This document shows positions 6,234-7,634 of a stretch of 7,634 nucleotides of DNA, piece by piece; position 1 is the stretch's first letter, and each line of letters starts with the position of its first letter. The position numbers and the translations under genes were made by a program. Source of the stretch: Candidatus Bathyarchaeota archaeon (GTDB lineage: Archaea > Thermoproteota > Bathyarchaeia > 40CM-2-53-6 > RBG-13-38-9); NCBI GenBank assembly GCA_018396565.1, contig JAGTQO010000001.1, positions 6,570-14,203 on the forward strand, read 5' to 3'. The notes under the pieces were generated by a model that was given only the letters and a program-made list of their open reading frames with translations, was not told the DNA's origin and searched no databases.

Positions 6234-6239
6234 CTCCTC
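6234..6239 (-). promoter_or_regulatory. Shine-Dalgarno site of the 40-aa membrane protein
   Basis: The minus strand reads GAGGAG, 7 nt before the ATG at 6226. This spacing is near ideal and is a main reason for accepting the small ORF. Confidence 0.55.
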
Positions 6240-6274
6240 GAGCTTGCATTTTAGTCGCAACTTCGGATGGATCG

Positions 6275-6290
6275 ACTTATAACCGTTTCC
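6275..6290 (-). promoter_or_regulatory. BRE/TATA promoter of the 40-aa membrane protein
   Basis: On the minus strand a purine-rich GGAAACG (BRE-like, 6284-6290) runs directly into GTTATAAGT (TATA over 6277-6282). The predicted start is near 6253, leaving a leader of about 27 nt that contains the GAGGAG site. This is one of the best-formed promoters in the window. Confidence 0.55.
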
Positions 6291-6306
6291 AATCACCCTT
6301 ATCTAC

Positions 6307-6326
6307 CTTCACATTTTTCAGTGAAG
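6307..6326. repeat. Hairpin-forming inverted repeat between SWIM gene and microprotein gene
   Basis: CTTCAC (6307-6312) pairs with GTGAAG (6321-6326) around an 8-nt loop. It starts 12 nt past the SWIM gene's stop (reading on the minus strand) and before the microprotein promoter, so it could end or stabilise the SWIM transcript. The 6-bp stem is short and could be chance. Confidence 0.3.
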
Positions 6327-6337
6327 AACCCCCGTCA

Positions 6338-6742
6338 TTATTTTATAACCTTCCATCTTTTAGTAATTTTACCGTAATCTTTGTCAGGAAACTCCGTCTT
6401 TTCGAAGCGGTTCAGTGCGTAAGCTAGCCTTTGTGCTATGAGATGATAACATAGCTGTTTCTTTGCATCCATAACTCTGAAGTAGTAATCGTCACAGCTA
6501 CAGAAGTTTATATGTGGCATCACTTGATACGCTCCACTAATCCCCTTAACCTCCCAGATGACACGTCCACTTGGCCTAAATATGTAACATTTTACTGATC
6601 CCTCCCCAATCAAACTCATTGCTTTACGGTATCTTTCTCCAAATATATCTTCAAGCTTCTTGTCGAGAGTTTCCACTAACCGGTGTTTCAAACAGATCTC
6701 TCCACATATGTCATTCAGCATCTTCACTTCATCTAGTTCCAT
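6338..6742 (-). CDS. SWIM zinc-finger protein, Shu2/SWS1 (ZSWIM7)-like
   Basis: A 134-residue protein with a SWIM-type zinc-binding motif: Cys81-x-Cys83 (CSC), then 14 residues, then Cys98-x-His100 (CYH). Ala103 lies three residues after the His, the alanine regarded as invariant in Shu2/SWS1 proteins. The flanking sequence (GAYQVMPHINFCSCDDYYFRV, broken by DAKKQ, then LCYHLIAQRLAYAL) is very like human ZSWIM7 in both spacing and residues, and the overall length is similar. The N-terminal 45 residues look helical. Shu2/SWS1 proteins work with Rad51/RecA-like paralogues to promote homologous recombination, so a RadA-assisting role is inferred. The neighbouring repair genes agree with that, though none is a RadA paralogue. 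Start ATG has GGTGAT 5 nt upstream. Transcribed divergently from the metallophosphoesterase. A function outside recombination is possible, since SWIM motifs also occur in other archaeal proteins. Confidence 0.8.
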   Translation of the reverse strand: MELDEVKMLNDICGEICLKHRLVETLDKKLEDIFGERYRKAMSLIGEGSVKCYIFRPSGRVIWEVKGISGAYQVMPHINFCSCDDYYFRVMDAKKQLCYHLIAQRLAYALNRFEKTEFPDKDYGKITKRWKVIK

Positions 6743-6747
6743 GCTTC

Positions 6748-6753
6748 ATCACC
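6748..6753 (-). promoter_or_regulatory. Shine-Dalgarno site of the SWIM gene
   Basis: The minus strand reads GGTGAT, with a 5-nt spacer to the ATG at 6742. It is a textbook archaeal site and fixes the start. Confidence 0.6.
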
Positions 6754-6778
6754 AACATACATGTGATTAGAAATCTTG

Positions 6779-6805
6779 CATAAACGTCTAGATGCATAGT
6801 TTATG
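6779..6805. promoter_or_regulatory. Divergent promoter region: SWIM (-) and metallophosphoesterase (+)
   Basis: Two box A-like TTTATG sequences lie back to back. One on the minus strand (6779-6784), preceded by AGACG, predicts a SWIM transcript starting near 6755 with a leader of about 12 nt containing GGTGAT. One on the plus strand (6800-6805) predicts a start near 6829, immediately before the GGTGA at 6831. The short spacing means the two transcription complexes could compete. Confidence 0.45.
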
Positions 6806-6865
6806 AGTCTCCATCAAATCTATTCTTTAGGGTGAATCAAATTTACAGAGATTAATCTTAGCCCA

Positions 6866-7634
6866 TTGACTCCCGAACCAGCCCTCCTCTTAAAGGAGAA
6901 CTCTAAGAAAACACTGATCATAGGTGATCTACATATAGGTTGGGAAGAATCCTTGCTGGAGCAGGGTATTCGCATACCTTCCCAAACCTCTAAACTCCTT
7001 AAAAAGCTAAAGGATATCATCAAACTAAACAATATTTCAAAACTACTTATTCTTGGCGATGTGAAGCATACCATTAAGAGGGTTAGGCTTGCTGAGTGGC
7101 ACGAGATACCCAACTTCTTTGAAAGTCTATTGGAAATCGTAGATGAGATATCAGTCATTCCTGGAAACCACGATGGAAATTTGGAGGCACTAGTTCCAAA
7201 GAATGTGAGGATCCTCCCAGCTTCAGGATTGGTTGTGGACGGACATATAGCTGCCATTCATGGCCACGCTTGGCCGAGGCCCGATGTGCTTGGATGTGAA
7301 AACATAATCATGGCCCATCTACACCCAGTCATAACTTTGACAGACTCTTTAGGATGTTCTGTAACGCATAGGGTGTGGCTCAGGGCAACCTCTAATGGTG
7401 AGGCCATTGCCAAAGGTCTCCTAAAACATTTGAGGGTAAAGTTAGTGAAGGATGTTAATTCGACTATGAAGGATAAATTTAATGTAATATTGAAGAATGC
7501 TAGGATCATATTTCTTCCAGCATTCAATGGTTTACTCAGTGGACAAAACGTAAATAAGCGTATGCGAGATAAATGGTTTAACGGAACATATTTTGGACCA
7601 TTTCTCCGCTCCGGCGCGGTGTCATTGGCTATCT
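6866..7634 (+). CDS. SbcD/Mre11-related archaeal metallophosphoesterase (3'-truncated)
   Basis: A calcineurin-fold phosphoesterase of the archaeal SbcD-related group, possibly a nuclease or phosphodiesterase; its substrate is unknown. Numbered from the TTG, the metal-site motifs appear in order: GDLHIG (Asp21, His23), GDVKH (Asp65, His68), GNHDG (Asn101, His102), HGHAWP (His132, His134) and MAHLHP (His151, His153). The opening TPEPALLL is also typical. The frame continues without a stop off the right edge, so the C-terminus is missing; 256 codons are visible. The start is uncertain: TTG 6866 is the first usual start codon, yet family-like residues (KFTEINLSP) are encoded before it, back to an in-frame TGA at 6833-6835. 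GGTGA at 6831-6835 is too far from 6866 to serve it. A non-standard start or a one-base shift near 6832 is possible. Divergent from the SWIM gene. Confidence 0.85.
   Translation, partial: MTPEPALLLKENSKKTLIIGDLHIGWEESLLEQGIRIPSQTSKLLKKLKDIIKLNNISKLLILGDVKHTIKRVRLAEWHEIPNFFESLLEIVDEISVIPGNHDGNLEALVPKNVRILPASGLVVDGHIAAIHGHAWPRPDVLGCENIIMAHLHPVITLTDSLGCSVTHRVWLRATSNGEAIAKGLLKHLRVKLVKDVNSTMKDKFNVILKNARIIFLPAFNGLLSGQNVNKRMRDKWFNGTYFGPFLRSGAVSLAI

Noticed and set aside
6082..6282. Plus-strand 66-aa ORF starting at TTG after PEPCK
   Set aside because: Low-complexity Ser/Leu/His-rich translation, no ribosome site, and it overlaps the minus-strand membrane microprotein, which has far better signals.
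6230..6427. Plus-strand 65-aa ORF
   Set aside because: Antisense to the end of the SWIM gene and across the microprotein promoter. Its start codon has no upstream signals and the composition is not protein-like.
6820..7527. Two long minus-strand ORFs (6820-7257 and 7258-7527)
   Set aside because: They are antisense shadows of the metallophosphoesterase, whose complete set of metal-binding motifs lies on the plus strand.
1..7634. tRNA, rRNA, CRISPR array, insertion sequence or attachment site
   Set aside because: No cloverleaf, no repeated spacer pattern, no transposase or integrase reading frame, and no terminal inverted repeats seen on either strand.

Overview
The window is archaeal chromosome. 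Translation starts are preceded by GGTGA/AGGTG-type Shine-Dalgarno sites or by almost no leader, promoters look like BRE/TATA (box A) elements about 26 nt upstream of the expected start, and the gene families (multi-OB RPA, SbcD/Mre11-related metallophosphoesterase, SWIM protein) are archaeal in type. Base composition is moderate (low-to-mid 40s % GC by eye). The overall impression is a TACK-group archaeon, with Bathyarchaeia or a relative as my best guess. This is inference from protein style; no rRNA or other marker is present.

Layout, left to right: (1) 1-1368 +, a 5'-truncated RPA-type single-stranded-DNA-binding protein with four OB folds. (2) 1359-2024 -, endonuclease III, tail-to-tail with RPA and overlapping it by 10 nt. 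(3) 2129-2293 +, a 54-residue archaeal small protein, divergent from endonuclease III. (4) 2392-3288 +, endonuclease IV with all nine metal ligands. (5) 3431-6085 +, a large fusion of an HPr-kinase-like P-loop domain to an ATP-type phosphoenolpyruvate carboxykinase. (6) 6104-6226 -, a 40-residue single-pass membrane microprotein with its own promoter and Shine-Dalgarno site. (7) 6338-6742 -, a SWIM zinc-finger protein that looks like the archaeal counterpart of Shu2/SWS1 (ZSWIM7). (8) 6866-7634 +, an SbcD/Mre11-related metallophosphoesterase that runs off the right edge and has an odd 5' end.

Functionally, five of the eight genes point to DNA maintenance. RPA protects and presents single strands. 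Endonuclease III removes oxidised pyrimidines, and endonuclease IV processes the resulting abasic sites or 3' blocks. The SWIM protein would be expected to assist RadA-type recombination, and the phosphoesterase belongs to a nuclease-related superfamily. The PEPCK fusion is the metabolic outlier: oxaloacetate + ATP to PEP at the entry to gluconeogenesis (or the reverse), with an N-terminal kinase-like module whose catalytic histidine position is occupied by Arg.

Each gene appears to have its own promoter, so this is a cluster of single-gene units rather than one operon. The most interesting items are the HprK-like/PEPCK tandem architecture with visible internal homology, the 40-residue membrane microprotein, the Shu2/SWS1-like SWIM protein, and the phosphoesterase whose conserved N-terminus extends upstream of any normal start codon.
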